A DNA stretch of 64,000 bases, from the NCBI GenBank assembly GCA_030789695.1, contig CM061136.1:137342448-137406447 (forward strand), read 5' to 3'. The stretch is from Scilla litardierei. Lineage: Eukaryota > Streptophyta > Magnoliopsida > Asparagales > Asparagaceae. Position numbers and translations under genes: made by a program. A model generated the notes under the pieces. It searched no databases and was not told the DNA's origin. It was given only the letters and a program-made list of their open reading frames with translations. Below are positions 10,849 to 22,766 of the stretch, piece by piece; the first letter of the stretch is position 1; each line of letters starts with the position of its first letter.

Positions 10849-13800
10849 GGTATAACCCAAACCGCTGTGTTGGGTCTCCTCGAGTATCATTGTAAGTTAA
10901 TATTAGACATGAAAACAAGGGATCAACTAGACTAGTCATTATGGTTTATTAAGTCTCCTCAAGATCATAAGTGACTAGGGGTAAAAACCAATAGGGAGTC
11001 ACATGTGATGTGATTGATGAAGAGTTTATATATCAACTGCAGAGTCGATCAACTTGTTCTGTCTCCTCAAGGTTGTGAAGCTCAGGGTAGTTGATTCCTC
11101 TCCAATTAAATGTCTTAATTCGTTCATCTATTTAGCTTAAGATGATCGCTAAAATAGTAGAAGGATATAGTTGAATAAAAACCATTTTAACTATCTTTAA
11201 AAATCATGAACATTTGCTAAACTAGAGAAGTTCTATGTTTTTACCGGGTGGACTGCAAATCATAATATCCTAAAGGAATAAGTTAGTTGGATAAAATGAT
11301 TGGTTAAAGAATATTTGATAAACAAAACTATGTCACACTTATATTAAAGTGTCCTGCCTAGCACTGAGTTAAGGACAATGATTTTCTTAAGCTCTAAAGT
11401 CTAACACAATAAAAGCACGCTATTTTACACTCGCCTCTATGAGCAGGGGCAGCTTGAACTTACTGATGTTCAAAGAACTTTTCTCCATACAAATTGATGG
11501 GTCTCCTCAAGGTTGTATGGAAAACAGTTTCAATCTGCAAGGTTCGAAACTTCGATCAAACTGTTTGACTCGAAGATGAGTGTAAGAGCGATGAAAGACC
11601 ATGTATCCAAATTAAATCTTAAGACAAACAACTTGTTGAGTTTCCTCAATGTTGTAAAGCTCAAGTGTTTGGATGAAAGTGATGGTTGCACAAATAATAT
11701 TTGTGTTAGGACATGAAATGTCTAAATGGGATTTAGAAAGAAGAAGGAACTAAGGATAATTCATTGAGAAAGAATGTTTGGTGCATCATGAGAAACGACA
11801 TAGTAGGAGGAACTAAAAATGATACATGTTTGATGTCTAAAGTTTTAGAATAATTGTTATACAAATGAATAGATTGTCTCGCATATTGGCTAATAAGCAA
11901 GAGTTTTCTTTGGGCCATATGGGAGGTATTTCATACTTGGCGAATGTCGTCACTTTTCTTTTGAAGAAATGTTTAAGTGTGAGTATTTTGTATAACAACA
12001 TTGTATGAAGAGTTAATACATGAATGCACAAGTTAGTAGCAAGATATATCCATGTCAAATATTGACGAGGGCGTACCAAAGAAAACAGACTTGACAAGTT
12101 ACCTAAATTGGGGTCTCTTGACCTCTCGTGTTATGAGTCGAAAGACACTTGTGAGTTTTGTCTTAAAGGTATGATGGTCAAAAACTCCTTCTATAAGACA
12201 GTGGGAGAATGAGTTGGAGAACTCATGGTCTCGTACATACGGATGTATCCGGACCCAAGTCTAAATTAGCCAGGATATGGTGTTCTTATTTTATTATGAC
12301 ACGTATTCTTGATGAAAGACAAGTCCGATGAAATAGAGAACACAATCACTTCGATCGGATCAAAAAGGCAAATAATTTGCTATGTAATTCTTGCGTAATT
12401 AATAGAGAATGAGATTTTCTCTCAGGTCAAGTCTCACACACATGGGTGTGTTGGAAAGAATGAATTGCACTCTGTTAGACTTGGAGTGATACATGGCTAG
12501 TGACTCTGAGTTACAATCCTCCTTCTGGGTTAAGCCCCAAATAATAATGCCTAGGTTCTTACTAAGGTTATGTTAAGACCTTATAAATATGATATTCCTC
12601 AAATTAATCGTTAGGAAGTCACATGGTTACTCGAGACTCGTGAGACAGAGGAATCGAATAAAACATCAAAGTTGATGATGACATAGTCAACTTCCAGGAT
12701 GCCATTCGGAGTAGGGACTCTAAAAAATAGTTTGATGTAATCTGAAAAAGGTCCTTGCACATAAATAAGGTATGTACCTTAGAAGACGTGCCCAAAAGAA
12801 GTGTTCCCTTTGGCTGTAAGTGAATTTTCAAGACAGAAGATTGGTGCAAATGGAAAATAGTGACGTACAAGTTATGCTGGTTGAGAACGGTTATCATCAG
12901 AACTCCTATAAATGGATTGTGATGAAACTTTCTCGCCAACATATGTATACAGATATATTCGGATCAGACTCGATGTCAATTCTCATGATGACCATGAATA
13001 CTGGAATACGTATGTTTTCTAAATATGATTTATAAGAACAAACTTATAGAGTTTTCAAGGTCAGTGGGAGCGAATAAAAGGCAAGTGATGCATCAAGGAG
13101 CCAGAACATATGTTTTGACAAAGTGGTCAAAGAGTTTGACACGTTGTCAGAAACGATAATGAACGGTGCAGAAGACCAATGACTATTTTGGATAATTATA
13201 TCAAGCCTCAAGTGAGGATGATAAGCTATATGAGATCTAGGCAAGATAAATTTTATGGATTCCAAGAGACCAAGGAAACGATTGGGTTGAGATTCAAACA
13301 TGTGATCTAGTAGAAACATAGAACCCATTAAGTCTATACAGAAGACGATTATTCACGCAGGCTCTACCACATAAAGTCTAGAGAGACTTTTGTGTAAATG
13401 CAGTATGAGATACCGGGATAAATGGGCCTGGGTGCAAGTGGTAGATGTTGGAAGAGGGGTATACACTCGAGACAATTTATCCATATATATGTGTACAAAC
13501 ATCTTGTTCTAAATAACAGTAAGCAGTTTGGTAAGAATTTACTTAAGTTAATAATAATGTAGTCTTCATTAGAACTTAGGCAAAGTCCTGAGACTTGATG
13601 CAAGGTCAAACATGTATCAAGATGGAGATCGTGGTCGTAGATATTTAGAGAATATGATATCGATACATCGGATAGACCATGATGTCTTTGTCTTCACCAT
13701 GGAGTGGTGACGATGATCTGGCGAAGGGAAAGATGACACACATGTGCTCATTAGAGAATGAGTTCACCGAATGACCCAACAAGAGTTATCATATGGTTAA

Positions 13801-14495
13801 CATTGACTAATCTGTCAGTGATAACTCTCGGTGAAGATAGGCACGTTGGTCCTTAGACTTGAGGCCATTGTACGAATCTGTAAGTGAACGGTGTCACTTA
13901 GATCTTTGATCTAGCCTCGGAACAAGCCCCGTTGAAAGGTCTTTGGTTGGGTAATACTTGAAGCATGTGAGGAGAGTTAGTGTCGCACGTGTTAGTTCGA
14001 TCTTTAGTAATAAACTCTGGCCAGAGTATGTTGGAAGCAGTCCAACATTATTTGACTAAAGATCGATGGAGACTAACCAACTTTGAGCTATTGTGGTTGA
14101 CATGTGACAATACCCTAGGCTTGACTAAGCGGCATAGTTTTGACGAAGGGACTAAAACTGCGCTATTCATCATGGACACAGTCAGTGTGGTCCCAATAAT
14201 ACTCATGTCGACAAGTTAATCACATAATTATGATACCAAAATAGGGACGGTACCTGCTGCTCTGGTCACTGCCGTCTGAGGTTTCGAGCCCCGCCTGTAG
14301 TAGGGTTAGGCTGTATGGTCTCACACAGAGTGAGACCTTCGTCAAGTAATAGTAAGTCTTTAAGGGAGAAATGCATATGATGTATGGGAATTAATTAAGT
14401 CACAAAGAGTTTGCGATATAAGATAATACATTGGATGTTTGGGGATTAACTGCGTCACAAAAGGTTTGTGATATAGTTTAAAGGAATTAAAGATA
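10849..14495 (+). pseudogene. Decayed Ty1/copia internal region (integrase and RT remnants)
   Basis: Reading frames are broken throughout. About 10880-11030 is homologous to 30205-30383, the 5' internal region of the related copy downstream. About 12440-12530 translates to an integrase-core remnant (GVLERMNCTLLDLE then FWVKP), matching copia's usual GV(S/A)ERRNRTLLDM...FWG. About 12680-12850 resembles the region before copia reverse transcriptase (SRDSKK, then PFGCK*IFKTE). From 13350 to 14220 I recognise nothing. A perfect 8 bp hairpin lies at 14317-14337. The 5' end is lost at 10849, where the long-LTR repeat abuts. The region ends at an LTR (14496). Confidence 0.65.
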
Positions 14496-15794
14496 TGAGA
14501 TTAATTGCATTTGATGCAAAGGTATTTCAATAGGTCGCAAAATGTTTGGGGGCCTATTTATACAATAAACGCATAGAAAGTTTTTTCGGAAAAGTCCTGA
14601 TCAAAGTCGGTGTACAAATAGGCTTAATTATGAGCCTATATGGCTCAATATGAGCCATATATTTATAGTAAAAGACCCAAAACCATTTCATAAAGCTCAT
14701 AGGCTGATTACAAGAGGGGGCTCAAAAGCCCTCTTCTATAGGCGGCCCAGGCGGCCATTTGACACCCACAGGGCATGTCTGGCGCCTGCAGGGCATGCAC
14801 CACAGGGCTGTGCATGCGTCTGGCCTGTGGGGCCCACACGGTGGGTCCTACGGTTGGGGTTCTGAACCCTAAGGTATTTTTTCTGACGGCTGGATTTTTT
14901 CGGCGTAAATCTGCTTTTGTGCTAACTTTGAACACACATTTAAGGGATCAAACAAAGTCGGTAATTAAGCCCCGTTTGTTTCAATGCGATCACCGTTCAG
15001 TGCTATTCGATTTGATATGTGATATCACTTGCGATGCTTAATGGTAAGAAGGAAAAATTCGTTGAAGTTTGGCCTTCGTGAAAGTTAAACTTAAAGTCAA
15101 TTTTCTCCTCCAAACCTTTAGTCCCACTTCGGTAATTGAGAAATGAGAGGGGTCAGTCGCCTATATAAACATGGGCCAAACCCCCTCCTTGAAACTCGTA
15201 CCAAGCTCTAGATCTGAGTAGCTCCATTAAACGTGAGCAAGCTCGGATCTACGCTTAAATTAATATTCCCTCTTCTTTCTAATTCTTTCTTGCTCCTGAT
15301 CGAGCTCTAGCAATGCTATAGAGGAGCTCGGATCAGATCCAAAGTCTTGTTGTAGGATCCACTCAAGGTGAAACTTTTTGGAACGCATGGTTGGCTCGGC
15401 GACACGGGTGTTACTCGCCTCGGGATGTGGTTCAGTTCATGACGCGGTTCGGCTTGGGACACGGTTCGGTTCAGGAAGTGCTCAGTCCCAACGTGGGGCA
15501 TTGCTTCGAAGATAAAGAAATGTTACTGAAAACGATACTTCGTATTCTGCGGAAATGAAGTGAAAGGTATGTAGTTTAATTTACATGTGTTTATAATTGC
15601 AATAGTTTGATAGATCTACCTTAGGGGTTGGCCAGACCCAACCCCGAGATAGTAGAGATTCTAGCTAGAGTTTATCCTTTAAGGCTTTCTTGAAAACGTT
15701 TTAAGATGTTTTTTGCTGCTTTTATGCTTTCGTCATCCGTCCGACTTAGTCCAGACATCGATTTTATAGCCATGAGGACCCAGAAAATCCTTCA
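14496..15794 (+). repeat. Copia LTR X (about 1.3 kb)
   Basis: Homologous to 28037-29255 along its length. It starts near TGAGATTAATTGCATTTGATG and ends ...ACCCAGAAAATCCTTCA. A TATA box (CTATATAAAC, about 15161-15170) is followed by a leader matching 28680-28740 of the partner. Unlike its partner it is not followed by a primer site: decayed Ty3/gypsy gag sequence begins at once, so the join at 15795 is secondary. Confidence 0.75.
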
Positions 15795-17481
15795 GGTTCT
15801 TCATCTGAAGAGTCGGTTCCTCAAGTTCATCATAGAAAGACTCACAAAGATGATGTCAAAGATGTGAAGGTTGATCCCCCAGATTTTGTTGGAAGTTTGA
15901 ATCCTAATGTATGTTTGGAGTAGGTTCGTTCTAATGAGCAAAATTTTGAAGCAAAAAACTATAATGATGAGAAATGATTCAAGGTTGCATGCATTAAGCT
16001 CAAAATATGCATCAATCTAGTTTGAGAACCTGAAAATGGAGAGGAATCGAGAAGGCAAAAGGAAGCTCAACTAGTAGATCAAACTGAAAAGGCTCATGTA
16101 TAATAGATTTATTCTAACAAGTTACAAGTAAGATTTGTATCTCAAGGTTGCCTCTCTTAAGCAAGAAATCCTGAGTGTTGAAAAATATACTAGAGAATTT
16201 GTGCAGATCCTTATGAAGAGCTAAATTCAAGAAAAGCCAGAACAGAAAATTGTTCGTTTTCTTGGTGGATTGAATCCAAATATTACCAAGAAGGTTGATT
16301 TAAAGTCTTTTTGGACCTTTGAGGAACTGTGCAAGTTGGCCATGAAGGTGAAGAAACATGCCAAGTTAAAGAATATAGCAAGCAGGCCTATAAATTTCTT
16401 TAAGAGTGATTTCTCTAAAAATGACTCTTTATCTTCAAAAGCTGATAATAATAAGGAGAAGGTTATGGAAACTCCTAAAACATTTCAGAAAAATTTTGAT
16501 GGGAAGAAATCCTTTAAGTGTCAAAGTTTTGGCCTTTCCCAGGCTGATTGTCCAAATATAAGAATTATGACACTTAAGGAAATTAAAGAGATTGAGTAAG
16601 AAGGTGAAAAAGAAGTGATTTGGGATGTTGAAGAAACTGATGATCATGAAGAAGTGTTGGTGTTAGAAGTTGATCAAGGGAAACTTCCCATGTTCAGAAT
16701 GGTTTTCCATACAAAGGAAGCACCACAAGAACAATGACAAACAGAACAAATATTCTACAGTAGGTAGAACATCAACGGTAGAGAATGCAGTCTCATTATA
16801 TATAGGGGAAGTTATGCAAATATTGCTTCTACAACACTCATTGAGAAACTTCAGTTGCATATTATATCACACCCGCATCCATATAAACTTCAATGGCTTG
16901 TTAAGAATGGCAATGTCAAGGTGACCTAACAAGCCCTTGTTGCTCTTTCCATTGGAAATGTTTATCATGATCAAATTTTTTGTGATGTGATTCTTATGGA
17001 TGCTAGCCATATTCTCTTGGGAAGACCTTGGCAGTTTGATAAACATGTTATTCATGATGGCCATAAAAACACTTATTCTCTTGTTGTTTATCAAAGAAAA
17101 ATCACACTTGCTCCTTTTTCACCAAATCAAATTTATGTAAATTTACATGGCGTGGGAAACCCAAAAGAGAAAGCCTCCTACATATGTCAGGGATAATTTA
17201 ATCATTCTTTACTCAATTACAAAACTATTTTGCTTTAATTGTGGTTGAGATTTCAAAGGCAAGAATGAAGGACCATTGCATCCTTCAGTGCAACCATTGA
17301 TTGAGTTATTTCAAGATGTGTGCTCGATGATCTACTACCTGGTTTGCCTCTAATAAGAAGAATTGAGCATGAAATTGATATTATACCGGGTGCACCATTG
17401 ACAAAAAAATATACATATAGATGTAATCTAGAAGAAACCAAAGAGTTACATATGCAGGTGGAAGAATTAGTGGCTAGAGGA
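15795..17481 (+). pseudogene. Decayed Ty3/gypsy gag and protease region
   Basis: Translations with stops and frameshifts match a chromovirus-type gag. VDPPDFVGSLNP is near 15870. RFLGGLNP-type sequence then WTFEELCKLAMKVKKHAK lies at about 16255-16365. A broken zinc knuckle (FKCQSFGLSQADCPN) is near 16515-16560, with the first Cys and the His lost. The open stretch 16270-16599 is the longest piece. At 16987-17196 a protease-end signature is clear (DASHILLGRPWQFD, DGHKNTYS). At 17440-17481 the start of reverse transcriptase (QVEELVARG) is interrupted by the copia insertion and resumes at 23572. No 5' LTR is seen. Confidence 0.8.
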
Positions 17482-18289
17482 TGTTGCAGAAGAAAACCGA
17501 AAGAAGAGTGGAACGATATTACCAAAGCGAATGAAAAAAGGCTGAGTCGCGGACTAGGTCGCTTTCTTTAAGACGTTTCGCGGCTCTGCCCAAATTTGTG
17601 CAAGCAGTAGTTAGCCCCGCCGTCCCCAGGATAAAACAGCCCAGATGAAACTCTGTGATCGATCAAATCTGCACCGGAAGAGATCGATGAAGAACAACAT
17701 ACAACAAAAACACTGCTCGGGATCGAATAAGAACAGAATAAAAGTGGAAGAAATTTAGCAGGCAGAGGAAGAAATGGCAGAGAAAATTTTCGCACTTGCT
17801 GAAAAGTAAACCAAACGATGTCCTTTTATAATGAAAATTTGTAACGGAAAATAATTAAACCGATTTAATTCTGGATCTGAATTAATGCGTGTTAAATTCA
17901 GATCTGGGATTAAAGACGGTAATAAAATCTGGAAAAAAAAACGTTTAGATTTGTAAATTTAAACCGTTTGAAATTTAAATTTGGTTTATTAAAATAATTA
18001 TATATAAATAATAATTATTTTATCCAAAAATATAATTACCGCGCGCACGTCACGTCACGGACGGCCGGCGGGCGGGCGGGCGGCAGCGCGCGCGTGTTGA
18101 ACCCAAGTTCAACTAAGTCCTCTCCCCTTCACAAAAGAGCCATACCCCAAGGGGCACACCCCTAAAGCACAACAAGCTCTTTATATACTCCTTCAAGTCT
18201 TTTTGCCCATCCAATGTGGGACTAAAGAAAAAGGGAGGGAAAACCAAATGAGCCCAAATCCCCTTGAAAAAATTCAATAGTTTCCAACA
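17482..18289 (-). repeat. 3' LTR of the young copia element
   Basis: On the minus strand it runs TGTTGGAAAC...TTCTGCAACA. The minus-strand purine tract TAGTGGGGGATTG lies immediately upstream (18302-18290). A TATA box (TATATAAAG on the minus strand) lies at about 18180-18190. A GC-rich (GGGC)n stretch is at about 18060-18090. Confidence 0.9.
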
Positions 18290-18857
18290 ATCCCCCACTA
18301 GAATTTTTTTTAAAAAATAAAACAAAAGTATATTTCATCGAGCAGTATATAATATAAGACTTGTGCATAAATAAAGGTGTCTATCGACTTGAACCTTTAT
18401 ATAGTGTTGATGATTTAGATTTAACTAGAGTAACTCGTAGTTTTGAACTCTATCTCTAACATCATCACACACACAACCTTATCACGGTGTTGTTCATAAG
18501 CCCGTGCTTTACGGCCTTGCACGTGTATCCCAGTTTAGTGAATGCTCTAGATAATTTTTGCCCAAAATTTCATAGGAAGCGGCCACACTTCCACATTCAC
18601 ATAGGTGATTCTATCAAGAGTACTCCTGTAGCTAGGTACCCCACTCCACATAGAGTATAGAATTCATTAAGAGTTAATATAAACTCATCCTTTTTTTTCG
18701 CTTCAGGATATCATGCTCAATATGATTCTTCTGGAATAGGACTAATAATTATACTAGCATGATTCTCCACATATCACTTCATGATTTGTTATTACCCTTT
18801 GAACCTATTTCTCGGGATCTCCGGTCTATAGGTTGGGTTTCCATCACAAGTGACTCA
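18290..18857 (-). other. 3' noncoding segment between copia stop codon and 3' LTR
   Basis: About 570 bp with no reading frame. It ends on the minus strand in the polypurine tract TAGTGGGGGATTG at the LTR border, which primes plus-strand DNA synthesis. I see nothing else in it. Confidence 0.75.
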
Positions 18858-21800
18858 TCATTCTAAGGGCATGAGTCCCATTCCTTTCGAGGTTTTAAAA
18901 ACCTTCTCTCGAGCTAATCCTTTCGTCAAAGGATCAGCTAAGTTATCATCAGTACGTACATGATCCACTCTCACAGCTCCAGAGTTCATATACTCTCTAA
19001 TAGTGCTGTGCTTACGACGTATTTGTCGCCTTTTTCCGTTATAATAACGGTTCTGAATTTTTGCAATAGCTGCAGTACTATCACAATGGATCAAGATAGC
19101 TGGTATCGGTCTATCCCATAACGGATGTTCTGATAACATGTTTCTAAGCCAACCTGCTTCTTCACTAGCTGAAGCTAGTGCAATCATCTCAGACTCCATG
19201 GTGGATTGAGCTAAGATAGTCTGTTTCTTGGATTTCCAAGATACAGCTCCACCAGCTATGCTAAAAATATAGCCACTAGTTGCCTTGGAGTCATCTGAAA
19301 GGGTGTTCCAATCAGCATCGCTATATCCTTCAAGGACAGCGGGAAACTTCTGATAATGTAATCCGAGATTCATGGTCCTCTTAAGGTATCTCATGACTCT
19401 TTCAATAGCATACCAATGCTCAATACTAGGTCTGCTTGTAAACCTGCATAGTAATCCTACAGCATAAGCTATATCAGGTCTAGTGCAATCAGCAGCATAT
19501 CTCAGACTGCCAATAATGCTCGCATACTCAGTTTGTCTAACACCGTCGCCGGTGTTCTTGAACAATTTAACACTAGGATCATAAGGAGTACAAGCTGGTT
19601 TACGATCAAAATAATTATATTTCTTTAGAATCTTTTCAACGTAATGAGATTGATTCAAAGAAATTCCATGTTCAGACCTAGTTATTTTAATTCCAAGGAT
19701 TACATTAGCTTCACCAATATCTTTCATGTCAAAGTTTGCACTTAACATGGTTTTAACTTTGTTTACAACATGAATGTTTGAACCAAATATCAGCATATCA
19801 TCAACATAAAGACATATAATGGTGCAAGTACCATTATCAGATTTATAATATATGCATTTGTCACTCTCATTAACATTGAAACCATCAGAAATAACAAGGT
19901 TATCAAATTTTTCATGCCATTGCTTAGGTGCTTGTTTCAAGCCATAAAGTGACTTATCTAATTTGCATACTTTATCTTCTTGTCCTGGAACAACAAAACC
20001 TTCAGGTTGATCCATATAGATTTCTTCTTCTAATTCACCATTTAAAAAGGCTGTTTTAACATCCATTTGGTGTATTACTAAATTATGTATAGCAGCAATA
20101 GCTAACAGTACACGAATTGAAGTAATTCTAGATACAGGTGAAAAAGTATCAAAGAAATCTATGTTTTCTCGTTGTCTAAATCCTTTGGCTACGAGACGAG
20201 CTTTATACTTATCAATAGTTCCATCAGGTTTTAACTTCTTCTTAAGTATCCACTTGCATCCTATAGATTTACATCCAGGAGGTAAGTCAACTAGATGCCA
20301 AGTTCTATTAGACTCTAGAGAGTCCATCTCATCATTAATAGCCTCTTGCCATAAATTTGCATCCAAAGAGGATAAGGCCTCGGTAAGATTCCTAGGATCT
20401 TCTTCTAAGTTATAAGTGTAATAGTCAGGACCAAAGTCCTTAGCAACACGAGCCCTCTTACTCTTTCTAGAATCAATTTCTAATCCTTTATCAGACTCAG
20501 GAAGACTAATGTCTGGTATAGGACATGAACTAGAGCCCCCACTATTCTTAGATTTAAAAGGAAACTTATCTTCAAAGAAATCAGCATCATTAGAATCAAT
20601 AATAACGTGTTCTTTCAAATCATAAAATCTATATGCTTTGCTATTTACAGCATAACCAATGAAAACACATTCATAAGCTCTACTAGCAAGTTTTCTCCTT
20701 TTAGGATCAGGAATCCTAACATAAGATAAACATCCCCAAGTTTTAAGATAGGACAGATTTGGTTTTTTATTCTTAAAAACTTCATATGGAGAAATTTTAC
20801 TTTTAGATTTAGGAATCCTGTTAAACACATAGCAGGCAGTTAATAAAATTTCTCCCCACCAATGAGAAGCAGCTCCAGAGTTAAGCATAATAGCAACAAT
20901 AGATTCAGCTAAAGTTCTATTTTTTCGTTCAGCTTTACCATTCATTTCAGGAGAATAAGGTGCAGTCTTCTCATGAATAATACCATGTGAGTTATAAAAT
21001 TCATTAAAAATAGTTGAGTCATATTCAGTTCCTCGATCACTACGTAATCTCTTTATCTTTTTATTACACTGATTTTCAATTTCAGTAACAAAAGATTTAA
21101 ACATATCAAATGCATCACTTTTATTTTTCATTAGATATACAGCAGTATAATCAGAACAATCATCAATAAAAGTTATAAAATATCTTTTTCCATTTCTAGT
21201 CAAGACACCATCAAATTCACATATGTCAGAATGAATTAAATCAAGTGGCTCTGATTCTCTTGAAACAGATTTATGTGGTGTCTTGGTTATTTTGGCTTGA
21301 CTACAGAATTCACATTTCTCAAAGTCATCCAAAGACAATTTAGGAATAAGGTCTAAGTTACTCATATTTTTAATAAGGCGTTTGTTAACATGACAGAGTC
21401 TTGCATGCCAGATATTAAAAGAACACAACATATAAGCAGAAGCTGAACCTTTATTAATATCAATGTTCAACTTAAACATACCATCAGTGGCATACCCTTT
21501 CCCAACAAAAACATTGTTTTTAGCAATGGTATACATATCAGCACCTATAGTTTGAGTGAACCCAGCCTTGTTGAGAAGGTAGCCCGAAACCAGATTCTTC
21601 CTCATCTCTGGAGTATGCATGACCTCTTTAAGAGTTACAGTTTTTCCAGAGGTAAACTTCAAATCTACATCGCCTATACCAGCAACAATAGTGGAGTGGG
21701 AATCTCCCAACAACACTTTCTTGTCCTTTGTATCAGAATATGACTTGAATTGTCCACGATCATAACAAACATGGCGCGAGGCACCAGTGTCTATCCACCA

Positions 21801-22733
21801 CCCTTCAGTACCTCCAATTGCATTGACTTCAGAAATCATTGCAATCAGATCCTCTTCGGTAAGGTTCGCCTGCGGTGCAGGACGACGCTTATTCCGACAG
21901 TTCCGAGCCAAATGGCCAGGCTTGTTACAGTTATAGCATATAAACTGTACCGAATCATTCTTTGAAGGGGGTTTTGGTCCATTCTGAGTTCTAGGAACAT
22001 TTTTGTTCTGGTTGAATCGATTTCGATTCTGATTCTGATTCTTCATGAATTTACCTTTAGGTTTCAGAATAACAGATTTCTTACTGTTAGAAACAGCATT
22101 AATTTCTTCCTTTTTGTCTTGTTTACGGGCTTCCTCCTCAATCCGAAGACGGGTTATCAAACTTTCTAAGGAAAATTCATTAGTTTTGTGCCTAAGGGTA
22201 TTTTTAAAATCTTTCCAGGCAGGGGGTAACTTGTCTATGAGTACAGCGACTTGAAATTGTTCATCTAGAGTCATACCTTCAGAAACAATTTCATGAGCTA
22301 TCTTCTGTAGCTCGTGAGACTGAACCTCCACAGACTTGTCGTCTGTCATCTGGAACTTCAGGTAGCGACTGACTGCGTATTTCTTTGAGCCAGCCTCCTC
22401 TGTGTCGTACTTCTTCTGCAGTGCTTCCCAGACTTCCTTTGCTGTTTTGTGAGAACTATAGTAATCATAGAGATCGTCAGAAAGACCATTAAGAATATAG
22501 TTTTTGCATAGGAAGTCATGATCATCCCAGGTTTGGAATTCTTTGAGCTGAGCATCAGAAGGATTTTCGGGTAGAAGCAGAAGAGGCTTTTCAGTTTTAC
22601 AGACGTATGCAACAGTTTTGGTGGTAAGGAAAAACAACATTTTCTGTTGCCAACGTTTGAAATGGGATCCAGAAAAGCGGAAGGGTTTGTTTAGGTCAGA
22701 GGCAACAATAACAGTTTCGGTTTCAGAAGTCAT
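18858..22733 (-). CDS. Ty1/copia Gag-Pol polyprotein, uninterrupted (1291 aa)
   Basis: A single frame holds all copia domains in copia order. Gag with a zinc knuckle at C266/C269/H274/C279 (CYNCNKPGHLARNC). Aspartic protease DTGA at 315-318. Integrase with HHCC (H443, H448, C474, C477) and catalytic D503, D566, E602. Reverse transcriptase with D891 (HQMDVKTAFLNGE) and YVDD at 976-979. RNase H with D1139 (SDADW), E1180 and D1218. All catalytic residues I can check are present. The start at 22733 is the first Met of the gag-like sequence, only about 33 bases from the LTR edge. The protein would form particles, copy the element RNA and insert the cDNA. The motif style suggests a Tork-like lineage, but I cannot place it firmly. 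Confidence 0.95.
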   Translation of the reverse strand: MTSETETVIVASDLNKPFRFSGSHFKRWQQKMLFFLTTKTVAYVCKTEKPLLLLPENPSDAQLKEFQTWDDHDFLCKNYILNGLSDDLYDYYSSHKTAKEVWEALQKKYDTEEAGSKKYAVSRYLKFQMTDDKSVEVQSHELQKIAHEIVSEGMTLDEQFQVAVLIDKLPPAWKDFKNTLRHKTNEFSLESLITRLRIEEEARKQDKKEEINAVSNSKKSVILKPKGKFMKNQNQNRNRFNQNKNVPRTQNGPKPPSKNDSVQFICYNCNKPGHLARNCRNKRRPAPQANLTEEDLIAMISEVNAIGGTEGWWIDTGASRHVCYDRGQFKSYSDTKDKKVLLGDSHSTIVAGIGDVDLKFTSGKTVTLKEVMHTPEMRKNLVSGYLLNKAGFTQTIGADMYTIAKNNVFVGKGYATDGMFKLNIDINKGSASAYMLCSFNIWHARLCHVNKRLIKNMSNLDLIPKLSLDDFEKCEFCSQAKITKTPHKSVSRESEPLDLIHSDICEFDGVLTRNGKRYFITFIDDCSDYTAVYLMKNKSDAFDMFKSFVTEIENQCNKKIKRLRSDRGTEYDSTIFNEFYNSHGIIHEKTAPYSPEMNGKAERKNRTLAESIVAIMLNSGAASHWWGEILLTACYVFNRIPKSKSKISPYEVFKNKKPNLSYLKTWGCLSYVRIPDPKRRKLASRAYECVFIGYAVNSKAYRFYDLKEHVIIDSNDADFFEDKFPFKSKNSGGSSSCPIPDISLPESDKGLEIDSRKSKRARVAKDFGPDYYTYNLEEDPRNLTEALSSLDANLWQEAINDEMDSLESNRTWHLVDLPPGCKSIGCKWILKKKLKPDGTIDKYKARLVAKGFRQRENIDFFDTFSPVSRITSIRVLLAIAAIHNLVIHQMDVKTAFLNGELEEEIYMDQPEGFVVPGQEDKVCKLDKSLYGLKQAPKQWHEKFDNLVISDGFNVNESDKCIYYKSDNGTCTIICLYVDDMLIFGSNIHVVNKVKTMLSANFDMKDIGEANVILGIKITRSEHGISLNQSHYVEKILKKYNYFDRKPACTPYDPSVKLFKNTGDGVRQTEYASIIGSLRYAADCTRPDIAYAVGLLCRFTSRPSIEHWYAIERVMRYLKRTMNLGLHYQKFPAVLEGYSDADWNTLSDDSKATSGYIFSIAGGAVSWKSKKQTILAQSTMESEMIALASASEEAGWLRNMLSEHPLWDRPIPAILIHCDSTAAIAKIQNRYYNGKRRQIRRKHSTIREYMNSGAVRVDHVRTDDNLADPLTKGLAREKVFKTSKGMGLMPLE

Positions 22734-22766
22734 GGCAGAAGGACCGTCTTAAAATTGTTGAAAACA
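22734..22766 (-). other. Very short copia leader without the usual tRNA-iMet primer site
   Basis: Between the LTR edge and the ATG only about 33 bases remain (minus strand: TGTTTTCAACAATTTTAAG, then GACGGTCC...). The usual TGGTATCAGAGC is absent. CAAC occurs both at the LTR edge and ten bases further in (CAACTGTTTTCAACA), so the true LTR end could be near 22757 with a ten-base deletion in the other LTR. Confidence 0.55.

Noticed and set aside
18858..22733. Domesticated host gene derived from copia
   Set aside because: Near-identical flanking LTRs and a complete gag-protease-integrase-RT-RNase H order show a recent mobile element.
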